Assembly: GCF_020171945.1 (NCBI RefSeq)
Contig: NZ_JAIVAP010000005.1
Coordinates: 124,001 to 188,000 of the forward strand
Reading direction: 5' to 3'
Length of the DNA: 64,000 nucleotides
DNA from: Bacillus infantis
Lineage (GTDB): Bacteria; Bacillota; Bacilli; Bacillales; Cytobacillaceae
Numbering within the stretch: the first letter of the stretch is position 1; every line of letters begins with the position of its first letter. Positions 27,435 through 36,159 of this stretch are shown in pieces. A program made the position numbers and the translations under genes. The notes beneath the pieces are model-generated. The model saw nothing but the letters and a program-made list of their open reading frames with translations. It had not been told where the DNA came from and ran no database searches.

Positions 27435-28208
27435 ATGACAATTATTCAAAGTATTATTGATACATATGCCGCATTTTTTGACTGGCAGATGTGGGCCGAG
27501 GTCCTGACTGACCCGGTAAGCTGGGGTCTTATTGGAACCCTGGTCATATTAGAGGGGCTGCTGTCAGCCGACAATGCGCTGGTTCTGGCTGTTATGGTAA
27601 AGCACCTTCCGCCTGAAAAGCGCAAAAAGGCACTTTTCTATGGTTTGCTTGGTGCGTATGCTTTCCGTTTCATTGCAATCGGGATCGGTGTATTCCTGAT
27701 TAAGCTTTGGTGGGTAAAAATCCTTGGTGCCGGCTACCTGGCATGGCTTTCAATCAAGTATTTTATCGACAAGAAGAAAGGCCTCGGCGATGATGAGGAG
27801 CTCGAAGGGATGAACCAGGGCGGCTTGCTGATCCGCCTGTTCGGTACCTTCTGGGGTACAGTTGCAGCAGTTGAATTGATGGATATCGCTTTCTCTGTAG
27901 ACAGTGTCCTGGCAGCATTCGGTGTCTCTCAGGAAATTTGGGTTCTTCTTCTCGGCGGAATGCTTGGTGTCCTTATGATGCGTGGCGTTGCAGGGGTGTT
28001 CCTAAAGCTTATTGACAAAGTGCCTGAGCTGGAAACAAGTGCCTATGTGCTGATTTTGATCATTGCCCTAAAGATGCTTTTAGGCGTATTCCATATTCAT
28101 ATTGACCATATCTACTTCTTCCTCCTGCTGATTGTTGTCTTCGGTGCGACTTTCATCGTCCACTTTATGAATAAAAAGAAGGCTGAGCAGGGCCAGAAAA
28201 GCAACTGA
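27435..28208 (+). CDS. terC: TerC family integral membrane protein (YceF-like)
   Basis: This 257-residue polytopic membrane protein has about seven spans. The conserved acidic intramembrane motifs of TerC are EGLLSADNALVLAV and AVELMDIAFSVDSVLAA. TerC proteins are implicated in metal efflux (manganese in several Bacillus paralogs) and in tellurite response, and they are thought to partner with TerD. The frame opens with an ATG at 27417 whose ribosome binding site is poor. The ATG at 27435 has GGAGG about 11 bases upstream and was chosen, with some doubt. The gene lies downstream of terD behind a hairpin. Confidence 0.92.
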   Translation: MTIIQSIIDTYAAFFDWQMWAEVLTDPVSWGLIGTLVILEGLLSADNALVLAVMVKHLPPEKRKKALFYGLLGAYAFRFIAIGIGVFLIKLWWVKILGAGYLAWLSIKYFIDKKKGLGDDEELEGMNQGGLLIRLFGTFWGTVAAVELMDIAFSVDSVLAAFGVSQEIWVLLLGGMLGVLMMRGVAGVFLKLIDKVPELETSAYVLILIIALKMLLGVFHIHIDHIYFFLLLIVVFGATFIVHFMNKKKAEQGQKSN

Positions 28209-28230
28209 CAGATGTATAGAAACAGGGAAA

Positions 28231-28266
28231 GGGAACTGACAATTGTCCGCTCCTTTTCTTTTTATC
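28231..28266 (+). terminator. Probable terminator of terD-terC unit
   Basis: GGAACTGAC and GTCCGCTCC pair imperfectly around AATT and are followed by a long T-rich run. The 28267-28388 spacer up to the aldolase gene shows no clear ECF promoter. Confidence 0.55.
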
Positions 28267-28388
28267 CTTTTTTGGCAGTTTAAAAGCTTCTTAGATTGGA
28301 CAGGTATGCTTAGGGGGATGCTTGATAAATCCCTGCAGCCAAGTGCTTCCCTCTTTTATTTTACTATGCATTGGATAGGAGAATTGAA

Positions 28389-29585
28389 ATGAAATTATTT
28401 GCTGATTTGGAAGCCCGGGAGATTGACAGGCTCTTTTATAAAAAACCAGGGTCTTTCTCTAAACGTTCCCCAAAAGAGCTTTTGTCCTATTGTTTAGGCG
28501 CAACACTTTATATGCCTGCAACAAGGCCCAATATTCATCAGGATCTGCTTTCAAAGAAGCATTCTGGCCTTACTTCCATGGTGATCTGCCTGGAAGATGC
28601 CATTGGCGATACAGAAGTGGAGCAGGCCGAAAAAAGCCTGCTGGCAGAGCTCAAGCTCCTCCATCAAGAGCTTGGGAAGGGATATTTCCAGGAGGACGAT
28701 CTGCCGCTTATTTTTATTAGGATCCGCAGCCATGGGCAGCTGGTGAGGCTGTTTTCCAGGATGGGCCAGGAGATAAGCATGCTGACAGGAGTTGTCATTC
28801 CTAAATTTGACCCTGTGGAAGGTGCACAATCACTGGCAGAAATCAGCCGCAGGAATAGAGAAGGCCACGTTCTATATGCCATGCCGATTCTGGAAACGAA
28901 GAAAATCATCCAGAAAGAAACAAGAGTTGGTGAGCTTCTGGACATAAAAGCACTTCTTGAACAATACAGGGATATAATCCTCAATGTCAGGATAGGTGCG
29001 ACCGATTTTTCCGGCCTGTACGGCATCAGGAGAAATTCGGATAACACCGTTTATGATATTGCGGTCATACGGGACTGCATTGCTGATATTATAAATGTAT
29101 TTGTGCGTGCAGACAGCCATTTCACGGTTTCTGGGCCGGTCTGGGAATACTTTTCCTCTAAGGACAGAATGCTTAAGCCTCAGCTGAGGCAGACGCCCTT
29201 CCTGGAGAAGTATGGGGAAGCAGGCATCAGGATGAGGACGGGGCTGATCGATAAGCATATGGACGGCCTGATCCGTGAAATTATGATGGATATTGCCAAT
29301 GGCCTGACAGGAAAGACTATCATCCATCCTACCCATATAAGGCCGGTGCAGGCTTTGAATGCCGTTACCCTTGAAGAGTACGAGGATGCGCGGAATATTG
29401 CCGCGAGCGCGGAAGGAAGCATTGGTGTCATGAAGAGTGTTTATTCAAACAAAATGAATGAAATCAAGCCGCATTTATATTGGGCGCAGAAAATTTTATT
29501 GAAATCTGAAATATACGGGGTGCTTCATGAAGAATACTCATACATTGACCTGCTCGAAAAAGAAGTATTTGCTTCCAGTTATTGA
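28389..29585 (+). CDS. HpcH/HpaI (CitE-like) aldolase of Ter biosynthetic module
   Basis: This 398-residue protein belongs to the citrate-lyase-beta/HpcH aldolase superfamily, in the C-C bond lyase branch linked to Ter systems. Visible superfamily motifs are VICLEDAIGD (acidic metal/substrate site), the Arg in FIRIRSHG, VVIPKFD, the metal-binding Glu in MPILETKKII, and the late TIIHPTHIRPVQALN. It probably cleaves or forms a C-C bond in a CoA-like or sugar-acid substrate; the true substrate is unknown. The ATG at 28389 follows AGGAGA; the in-frame TTG at 28371 does not. The next gene overlaps it by 59 bases, so the module is tightly packed. Confidence 0.85.
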   Translation: MKLFADLEAREIDRLFYKKPGSFSKRSPKELLSYCLGATLYMPATRPNIHQDLLSKKHSGLTSMVICLEDAIGDTEVEQAEKSLLAELKLLHQELGKGYFQEDDLPLIFIRIRSHGQLVRLFSRMGQEISMLTGVVIPKFDPVEGAQSLAEISRRNREGHVLYAMPILETKKIIQKETRVGELLDIKALLEQYRDIILNVRIGATDFSGLYGIRRNSDNTVYDIAVIRDCIADIINVFVRADSHFTVSGPVWEYFSSKDRMLKPQLRQTPFLEKYGEAGIRMRTGLIDKHMDGLIREIMMDIANGLTGKTIIHPTHIRPVQALNAVTLEEYEDARNIAASAEGSIGVMKSVYSNKMNEIKPHLYWAQKILLKSEIYGVLHEEYSYIDLLEKEVFASSY

Positions 29586-30903
29586 GGGGCTGAACGTTGA
29601 ACTTGATATAACTGAAAATCCATATAACATACCAGTTGATCATTTTTTTACAATGGCTGCCCGTATCAATAAGAAGAGGTCATTCCTTTTTGTTAGCAAA
29701 CTGCTGGGGAAGCATCTGCCTATCCATCCGGAAAAGGGTCTGATCACTGGAGAGCTGCTGGCCGCACGGTATGCCGAATTAAAGGAAGGCTGGCCGCTGC
29801 CTGAAACAGAAGAGCTTCTGGCAGCCTTTTTGCAGGAGCAGGCAGGAAGCAGGCCGTCGATCCCCTTTATTGATAAGAAATATAATCCGGTGATCATCGG
29901 GTTTGCAGAGACTGCAACCGCGCTTGGACACAGCTTTTATAATGCCTTTAAGGCAGCAGGATATTTTCATACTACAAGAGAAATACTTCCTGAAGCGGTC
30001 TCCATAATAGACTTTGAGGAAGAGCATTCTCATGCAACCTCCCACCGCTGCTACACGGACAGGGGGCTTCTCGACAACCAGCGTGAAATTATCCTGGTCG
30101 ATGATGAAATGACCACAGGCAAAACGGCAGTCAATATCATCAGATCCATCCAGGCAGAATTCCCGAGAAGTCAATATACTGTCGCTTCGATATTGGACTG
30201 GCGTTCACAGGAAAATATGGCAGCATTCCAGGCGCTTGAAAAAGAACTTGGAATCACCATCAACAGTGTAAGCCTCTTAAAAGGGGAAATGCAGGCTGCA
30301 GGAGAACCTGCCATTCACACGAAGATAGAAGACAGAAAGCTGGATGCAGACGGGTACAGCATCAGTTTCATCAATCTGAGGGAATCGGGGCTTTCTTTTG
30401 AAAAAGCCGGAAGTTCTTCGGTTACACTTGGAGGCAGGATCCGCAATACCCCCTACCTCAAAGGTACAGGCAGATTTGGGCTCCAAAAGGGCGCGGATGA
30501 GCCTGAAAAGGAGCTGGAGGCTGCAGCCGCCCTCCTGGCTAAAAGCAGAAAAGGAGAAAAAACACTCGTCCTGGGAACAGGAGAGTTCATGTACATCCCT
30601 ATGAAAGTGGCATCGCAAATGGGGGAAGGGGTCTTTTTTCAGTCCACTACACGAAGCCCTGTCCATGTTCTGGACCGCGAAGGGTACGGGGCAAGGGAAG
30701 GACTGTCATTTCCCAACCCTGAGGATGCTGATATCAGGCAATTTGTCTATAATATCACCCCCGGATTTTATGATGAGCTCTTTATCCTCTTTGAACGGGA
30801 ACCGGATCGGGAAGCGCTTGTCCCATTGCTGGAGGAACTGAAGAAAACAGAGGTCAAGGATATAAAAATCGTTTATTTTAATGGAGGGTACAACAATGGC
30901 TGA
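29527..30903 (+). CDS. Phosphoribosyltransferase-TRSP protein of Ter biosynthetic module
   Basis: This 458-residue protein has a type I phosphoribosyltransferase domain in residues about 110-250, with the PRPP loop EIILVDDEMTTGKTAVNI. Its C-terminal TRSP domain (residues about 330-455) contains FFQSTTRSPVHVL, from which the domain takes its name. Proteins of this layout occur almost only in Ter-linked clusters and are predicted to build a ribose-linked metabolite. The ATG at 29527 lies inside the aldolase gene (59-base overlap). It is preceded by CGGGG, and the conserved N-terminal block before MAARINKKR requires it. It overlaps the next gene by eight bases. Confidence 0.82.
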   Translation: MKNTHTLTCSKKKYLLPVIEGLNVELDITENPYNIPVDHFFTMAARINKKRSFLFVSKLLGKHLPIHPEKGLITGELLAARYAELKEGWPLPETEELLAAFLQEQAGSRPSIPFIDKKYNPVIIGFAETATALGHSFYNAFKAAGYFHTTREILPEAVSIIDFEEEHSHATSHRCYTDRGLLDNQREIILVDDEMTTGKTAVNIIRSIQAEFPRSQYTVASILDWRSQENMAAFQALEKELGITINSVSLLKGEMQAAGEPAIHTKIEDRKLDADGYSISFINLRESGLSFEKAGSSSVTLGGRIRNTPYLKGTGRFGLQKGADEPEKELEAAAALLAKSRKGEKTLVLGTGEFMYIPMKVASQMGEGVFFQSTTRSPVHVLDREGYGAREGLSFPNPEDADIRQFVYNITPGFYDELFILFEREPDREALVPLLEELKKTEVKDIKIVYFNGGYNNG

Positions 30904-32005
30904 AACAGCAGCAGCTTTTGGCTCCTACAGCATGGAAGATGTCATCTTTCTGCTGAAGGACCTCAGTGCATACGAACTGGAAGGGGCAACTGAAAACAGG
31001 GAGAAAAAGATTCAGTCAGGCCAGCATTACAGCGAGACGCTTCCAATTGAGTACATTCCTCCAGCCCATTATATAGAGCTGTACCGGAAAACGCTTGAAG
31101 ACTATAAGGAAAAGGTGGCGCTTTGCACAGCGGTAACGGCGGAAAAGCTGCTCAGCAGAAAAGGAAACAAGATTGTCCTCGTTTCCCTTGCTAGGGCAGG
31201 CACCCCGGTCGGGATCCTGATGAAGCGGTATATAGAGCATGTATACGGGACAACCCTTCCCCATTACAGTATCTCCATCATCCGGGACAGGGGAATTGAT
31301 GAGAATGCACTGAAATACATAATAGAAAAGCATCCCGGCTGCAAGATTCAGTTTGTGGACGGCTGGACAGGCAAGGGGGCTATCTCGATTGAATTGTCAA
31401 AAGCATGCAGCAGTATGAATGAAAAATATGGCTGGAATCTTGATGACACCCTTGCTGTCCTCGCAGATCCAGGCTATTGCACCAGCCTGTACGGAACAAG
31501 GGAAGACTTTTTGATTCCAAGCGCCTGCCTGAATTCGACTGTTTCCGGTCTTGTCAGCAGGACGGTCCTCAATGATTTAATCGGGCCTGATGATTTCCAC
31601 GGTGCAAAATATTATCGCAGTCTTGCAGAAGCAGATGTTTCCAATGAATATATCAGCATAATAGAAGCGCAATTTGATTCTGTTGTGGAGGAGGCGAAAA
31701 AACTTTGTGAAGGCTATTCTGCCGATGCTGAATCCGAACCTGATTTCAGGGGGATGGAGGAAGTACTGGCAATCAAAGAGGAATATGATATTGAAAGCAC
31801 GAATTTTGTTAAGCCCGGCGTTGGTGAAACAACACGCGTGCTGTTAAGGAGAGTGCCCTGGAAAATACTGATGAGGGACCCTGAAAGCCCTTATGTCAGG
31901 CATATCAAACTGCTTGCTGAAGAACGCGGGGTAGAAATCGTCCGGTATCCTGACATGAGCTATACATGCTGCGGACTGATCAAAAAGGTTGGCGGCCAGT
32001 CATGA
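30896..32005 (+). CDS. StiP/PRTase-like protein with PELOTA-like C terminus
   Basis: This 369-residue protein is of the StiP family (also named cysteine protease StiP precursor in databases), whose core reads as a phosphoribosyltransferase-like domain. Motifs are VLVSLARAGTPVGILMKR, SIIRDRGIDENAL and the PRPP-loop-like FVDGWTGKGAISIE. The last 60 residues (RHIKLLAEERGVEIVRYPDM, then CCGLIKKVG) resemble the small PELOTA-type RNA-binding fold described for these proteins. The start has GGAGGG seven bases upstream and overlaps the previous stop. Its own stop overlaps the HAD gene (ATGA). Whether it is an enzyme or a protease is unsettled; context favours an enzyme. Confidence 0.82.
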   Translation: MAETAAAFGSYSMEDVIFLLKDLSAYELEGATENREKKIQSGQHYSETLPIEYIPPAHYIELYRKTLEDYKEKVALCTAVTAEKLLSRKGNKIVLVSLARAGTPVGILMKRYIEHVYGTTLPHYSISIIRDRGIDENALKYIIEKHPGCKIQFVDGWTGKGAISIELSKACSSMNEKYGWNLDDTLAVLADPGYCTSLYGTREDFLIPSACLNSTVSGLVSRTVLNDLIGPDDFHGAKYYRSLAEADVSNEYISIIEAQFDSVVEEAKKLCEGYSADAESEPDFRGMEEVLAIKEEYDIESTNFVKPGVGETTRVLLRRVPWKILMRDPESPYVRHIKLLAEERGVEIVRYPDMSYTCCGLIKKVGGQS

Positions 32006-32847
32006 ATATGTTTGCAACAGATCTTGACAGGACTATGATTTATTCAAACAGAGCACTTGAAGATCTTGGCTGTGAGCAAGATCTCCAATTGTCAGCCGCC
32101 GAAATGAAGGAAGGGCAGCCTGCTGCATTCATGACTGCAAGGTCGTTTACCCTGTTAAGAGAGCTTGCAGAGGAGGCACTCGTTGTGCCTGTCACGACCA
32201 GGACATATGAACAGTATAAAAGAGTAGGGATATTTGGAAGAGATATCCCTGTCTCCTATGAGGTCACTTCAAATGGAGCTCAAATCCATTTTAAGGGAAA
32301 ACTGCTGGCTGAGTGGACAGAGCTGGTAGATAAGCGGCTTAAAGAGGAATGCGCTCTTCAGGAGGAAATAGCTGAGTTTGCTGCAGGATGCAAATTTTCC
32401 GGAACACTGAAAAAGGCGGGAGATTCCTTTTTTTACTATATCCTCGAGGAGCGCATCAGCCTCCAGGAAAAGAAAAAGCTGGAAGAGGATGTCCGCCGTC
32501 TGGGATGGCGGATATCTCTGCAAGGCAGGAAGCTTTATTTTATGCCGATCCCTGTTTGCAAGGGTGAGGCGGTTAAATTCATCAGCAAAAGAGAGGGAGC
32601 AGATATTCTTGCCGGTGCGGGAGATTCCCTTCTCGATTATGATTTCCTGAAGGTATGCCATCATGCGTTTGTCCCGGATCATGGAGAGCTTTCTATGGAG
32701 ATGCCTCATGGATTCAGCTGCCATTTTTCGGAGAACAGGGGCATACTTGCCGGAGAAGAAATCCTCCTGAAGGCATACAAGCTGCTTCTTGGCCGGGAAG
32801 CTGCCGTCAGAGGAAATCCCGACCGCGGCCGGACTGCCCTTTTATAA
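32002..32847 (+). CDS. HAD superfamily phosphatase of Ter biosynthetic module
   Basis: This 281-residue HAD hydrolase probably removes a phosphate from a small metabolite. Motif I is ATDLDRTMIY, with the nucleophile and acid/base Asp pair. Motif II is VPVTTRT, motif III is the Lys in VCKGEAVKF, and motif IV is GAGDSLLDYDFL. The layout with an inserted cap domain between motifs II and III is Cof/sucrose-phosphatase-like. Its ATG overlaps the StiP-like stop by four bases, so all four enzymes from the aldolase onward are translationally coupled. Its 3' end overlaps a convergent minus-strand gene by about 40 bases. Confidence 0.85.
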   Translation: MNMFATDLDRTMIYSNRALEDLGCEQDLQLSAAEMKEGQPAAFMTARSFTLLRELAEEALVVPVTTRTYEQYKRVGIFGRDIPVSYEVTSNGAQIHFKGKLLAEWTELVDKRLKEECALQEEIAEFAAGCKFSGTLKKAGDSFFYYILEERISLQEKKKLEEDVRRLGWRISLQGRKLYFMPIPVCKGEAVKFISKREGADILAGAGDSLLDYDFLKVCHHAFVPDHGELSMEMPHGFSCHFSENRGILAGEEILLKAYKLLLGREAAVRGNPDRGRTALL

Positions 32848-33073
32848 AGAAATGAAGCAATAGCAGGAGCAGGCTCCCAAATGCATAAAAAGCAAGAAAA
32901 ATCGCAAGCGCATAAGGCGGCGAGTGGTGAAGCGGGTATGTCATGATAGCGAGCATAGCCGACCATAACAGGAGGTCAATGAATTGGTAAGCGCCTGAAG
33001 TCATGATTTGGCGGACAGCCTCCAGTTCGTTCCTGCAGCTTTCATAGGAAGGTCTTTTAATCAGGAAGCGCAA
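32807..33073 (-). CDS. Small two-span membrane protein
   Basis: This 88-residue frame begins MRFLIKRPSYESC. It has two hydrophobic segments (YQFIDLLLWSAMLAIMTY and ALAIFLAFYAFGSLLLLLLH) and a basic tail. Start is TTG at 33073 with AAGGTGAT seven bases upstream. It runs against the Ter operon and overlaps the HAD gene end. No family is recognised. Its hydrophobic pattern and start site favour a real gene, but antisense position leaves doubt. Confidence 0.55.
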   Translation of the reverse strand: MRFLIKRPSYESCRNELEAVRQIMTSGAYQFIDLLLWSAMLAIMTYPLHHSPPYALAIFLAFYAFGSLLLLLLHFFIKGQSGRGRDFL

Positions 33074-33173
33074 GGGATCACCTTCTTTTATTATTTGTAC
33101 TCAACTATATGCAGGGAAAAGCCCGTTGGTGATTGTGCCGGAGAAGAGTGAATATAACTTGTTTTGATGTTAT

Positions 33174-33199
33174 TGAAACTTTTTTCGGGCTGATCCGTA
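33174..33199 (+). promoter_or_regulatory. ECF-sigma (SigW/SigM-class) promoter of yceG-telA-terD-terD
   Basis: TGAAAC and CGTA are again separated by exactly 16 bases (TTTTTTCGGGCTGATC), about 130 bases before yceG. It is the same architecture as the promoter before the first terD, so both arms of the cluster likely answer the same envelope-stress sigma. Confidence 0.75.
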
Positions 33200-33330
33200 T
33201 ATTCTAATAGAGCTAAAAGCCAGTGCTGAAGGCTATCGTTGTTAAAACTTGCACCTGATATGATATGATGAAAGAAATTTACATAAGCCATTAGGGCTAA
33301 ATCTTTCGCTCCTAGAGGGAAGGGATAATC

Positions 33331-34974
33331 ATGTATCCAACTTACAATAAATTAAAGGTCAATCTGCTGCCTGTGTCTGCGGACAATTGGCTGACTGCAA
33401 TTAAAAAGCGAAGCTCAGACCGTCCGCATTACCAGGCAGGCGACGGCATCATCCAGATCAGCCAGGTTGCTGCCAGGTTTCTGGGCATTCCTGCGGATGA
33501 AGATGAATACTATAATCAGCTTTATGATTATATACACTCACCTGATAATGGACTTATCCTTTTAAGCAGCGATACTCTTGATAAAACGATCGACAACCAG
33601 CATTTCCAGGCCATTCAAAAGGTATTGAACATCAACAGGGAGCAGAAGCTTTCAATCAACCGCTTCATCGCCTTCCTTGATGGTGAGCAGCTTCTCATAA
33701 AGCCTGATAATCCCCTTGTCCATAGAAAGGTAAGGGAGGCATTCACTAAAGTCATTGAGATGTTTGCCGGGAGGGAAAAAGATGGCCTTGAAAGCCCGGA
33801 CTTTCGAAGGGTGCTTGTAGATCTTGTGAAATGGTCCATTAACCATCTCTCCCAGCCGCTAAGCGGCAGCAATCCGGAAGAAAGCATGCCGAAATTTCTC
33901 TGGTATGGAGAAGCAAGCAAGAGCCAGCAATATTTCCTGTCATTCATCTTTTTTCTTGGCTGTGATCTCGCGGCTTTCAGCCCGGATGGCCAGGATGTCC
34001 TTGCGCTCGCCGACCCGGGCAAAGAAGAGACATTTGTCCAGCAGTATCCGGGGCAGAAGGCAGCTGAACCTTTTCCCAGAGAGAAAAGGAGGAGGAAATC
34101 AACGGTGGCCTATAAAGCCTCAAGAGAAATCGAAACCATCCTTAACCACGAAGGCTCAGGCCTTTATAAGGCATGGCAGCTGAGGGACTATAAACCTTCA
34201 GCTGTGACGCTGAAAACAACGTATGATGAACTGTTTATCCTTGCCAAAGAAAAAGCGATGATCAGGCCGAATTTTGAAGTCAGCGGCGGTGAAGTGAAGA
34301 TCCCTTCCATTTTTTCGAAAATCAACGGAGTGAGCAAAAGCCGGAAAGAATATTGGGACCGCTTGCATGCACTTGCGGAGAATGACTGCAGCTTCCTGAT
34401 CAGACAGTTCCCTTTTTCAAATCCCCTGACAAGCGACTTTCGCTTTCATTACAGAAATGCCCTTGGGAAAGACGGGAAGCTCGATCCTGACATCATTATG
34501 GGCTCTCACTACTGGAAATACGGCCATCTTCCCGGCGGCCTCCAGAAAGGGATCTCACACGCAATCAGGAATCTATGCGCAAAGCCGGAGCTTAAGCCCA
34601 GCCATAATGAGAGCCAGGAAGAAATCAGCATCTATTTATTTACACAGGCAATGCAGATGCCGGCCAGCATCCTGAAGCTTCTGCAGAAGTTTGACTACTC
34701 TCAGGATGTGCCTAAGCTGATTCTCTATAACAATGAAATGAATGGTACGATGACAAGGAGCGACGCAGCCCTCCTGCTTCTCCTGAACCAATTTGGAGTT
34801 GATATCATCGTGTATAATCCGCCAGGCCACAATGATCTTGAAAACTATGTCAATGAAGGTGTCTTTGATTCGCACTGGCTGGAAGAAGTGGTCTTTGACC
34901 AGGACTATAAAGAGCCTTCACTGATCAAGAAAGTGTTTCTGCAAGGGCTATTGAAAAATTTGAAAGGAGACTAA
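33331..34974 (+). CDS. yceG: YceG family component of Ter system
   Basis: This 547-residue soluble protein matches the length and position of B. subtilis YceG (about 537), a family listed as a putative component of the Ter biosynthetic module. It has no signal peptide or membrane segment. No classical catalytic motif stands out; a basic stretch (PREKRRRKS) lies near residue 250, and the final part (LILYNNEMNGTMTRSDAALL) is well ordered alpha/beta. A purine-rich GGGAAGGGA site precedes the ATG. Only three bases separate it from the TelA gene, so the two are co-transcribed and probably coupled. Confidence 0.85.
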   Translation: MYPTYNKLKVNLLPVSADNWLTAIKKRSSDRPHYQAGDGIIQISQVAARFLGIPADEDEYYNQLYDYIHSPDNGLILLSSDTLDKTIDNQHFQAIQKVLNINREQKLSINRFIAFLDGEQLLIKPDNPLVHRKVREAFTKVIEMFAGREKDGLESPDFRRVLVDLVKWSINHLSQPLSGSNPEESMPKFLWYGEASKSQQYFLSFIFFLGCDLAAFSPDGQDVLALADPGKEETFVQQYPGQKAAEPFPREKRRRKSTVAYKASREIETILNHEGSGLYKAWQLRDYKPSAVTLKTTYDELFILAKEKAMIRPNFEVSGGEVKIPSIFSKINGVSKSRKEYWDRLHALAENDCSFLIRQFPFSNPLTSDFRFHYRNALGKDGKLDPDIIMGSHYWKYGHLPGGLQKGISHAIRNLCAKPELKPSHNESQEEISIYLFTQAMQMPASILKLLQKFDYSQDVPKLILYNNEMNGTMTRSDAALLLLLNQFGVDIIVYNPPGHNDLENYVNEGVFDSHWLEEVVFDQDYKEPSLIKKVFLQGLLKNLKGD

Positions 34975-34977
34975 ATC

Positions 34978-36084
34978 ATGAATGATCCGCAACGAGCCAA
35001 TGCGGGACTGGTTACCCAGGAACCGGCTGATGTGCTTACAGAAACGAAGGTGCCGGAAATAAAGCTGGCACTGAGGCAGGAAGCGGAAGTACAGAATCTT
35101 GCCAGATCGATCGATGAACGTGATCAGATACAAATACTGGAATTTGGTAAAGAACCAGCTCAGCAGATTTCCCGCTTCTCTGACCAGATTCTCGGCAATA
35201 TGAGGGCTACCAAGGTGGAAGACTCAGGTGTCCTCCTGAAGCAGCTAGGTAAAATCATGGACAGGTTCGACAAAAAGGATTTTGAACAGACTTCAGGCGG
35301 TTTGTTCGGAAAGCTGTTCAAGCGCGGGGAAAAAATGATTGAAAAGCTCTTTGGCAAATATCAGACAATGGGCAAGGAAATTGACAAAGTTTATGTGGAG
35401 ATTTCCAAGTACCAGAGTGAAATGGTGGACTCCACCAATATGCTTGAGCAGATGTACGACCAGAACTACCAGTATTATCTAACGCTTGAAAAGTATGCAG
35501 TTGCAGGCGAAATGAAGGCAGAGGAGCTCAAAAGCACCCAGCTTCCTCAGCTGGAAGCAAAAGCGGCATCTGGAGATCAGATAGCCTCCATGCAGGCCGA
35601 TACACTCCGCAATAGCATCGACCTTCTCGAGCAGCGTGTCTATGACCTGGAAATGGCGAAGATGGTGGCACTGCAGACAGCTCCCCAAATCCGCCTTCTC
35701 CAAAGAGGGAACACGAAGCTGATTGGGAAAATCAATTCAGCGTTTGTTACAACTATTCCGATTTTTAAAAACGGCCTGATTCAGGCGGTTGCGGCAAAGC
35801 GCCAGAAGCTGGTTGCAGATTCCATGAGCGAACTTGACCGCAGAACCAATGAGATGCTCGTCCGCAATGCCCAGAATATTTCAAACCAAAGTGCAGAAAT
35901 AGCCAGGCTTGCCGGAGGTCCGAGCATCAAGATTGAAACGATTGAAGAATCGTGGAACATCATCATGAAGGGGATGCAGGAAACGAAATCGATTGAAGAT
36001 GAAAACAGGCGCTTGAGGGAAGAAGGCACAAAGAGGCTCGAACAGCTGCAGGAAAACTTCAAAAATATGAAAAACCAAGGCTGA
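34978..36084 (+). CDS. yceH: TelA family toxic anion resistance protein (YceH-like)
   Basis: This 368-residue, mostly helical protein is of the TelA/KlaA family associated with tellurite and other toxic-anion resistance. It is charged and rich in long amphipathic helices (for example EEIAR-like repeats and GEKMIEKLFGKYQTMGKEID), consistent with extended coiled coils. There is no membrane span, so it is cytoplasmic. The biochemical role is unknown. B. subtilis YceH has nearly the same length and lies next to YceG in the same order. GAAAGGAG precedes the ATG. It is followed by two terD genes. Confidence 0.93.
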   Translation: MNDPQRANAGLVTQEPADVLTETKVPEIKLALRQEAEVQNLARSIDERDQIQILEFGKEPAQQISRFSDQILGNMRATKVEDSGVLLKQLGKIMDRFDKKDFEQTSGGLFGKLFKRGEKMIEKLFGKYQTMGKEIDKVYVEISKYQSEMVDSTNMLEQMYDQNYQYYLTLEKYAVAGEMKAEELKSTQLPQLEAKAASGDQIASMQADTLRNSIDLLEQRVYDLEMAKMVALQTAPQIRLLQRGNTKLIGKINSAFVTTIPIFKNGLIQAVAAKRQKLVADSMSELDRRTNEMLVRNAQNISNQSAEIARLAGGPSIKIETIEESWNIIMKGMQETKSIEDENRRLREEGTKRLEQLQENFKNMKNQG

Positions 36085-36159
36085 TAGCGCTTTTTTCAGC
36101 CTGACTCCGGGATGTTAAATAAAAATAATACAGAAAAGTAAATTTATGAGGTGAAATGA

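Noticed and set aside
33091-33291. Minus-strand 66-residue frame upstream of yceG
   Set aside because: It lies across the ECF promoter, its nearest purine-rich site is too far from the start, and the product shows no domain pattern.
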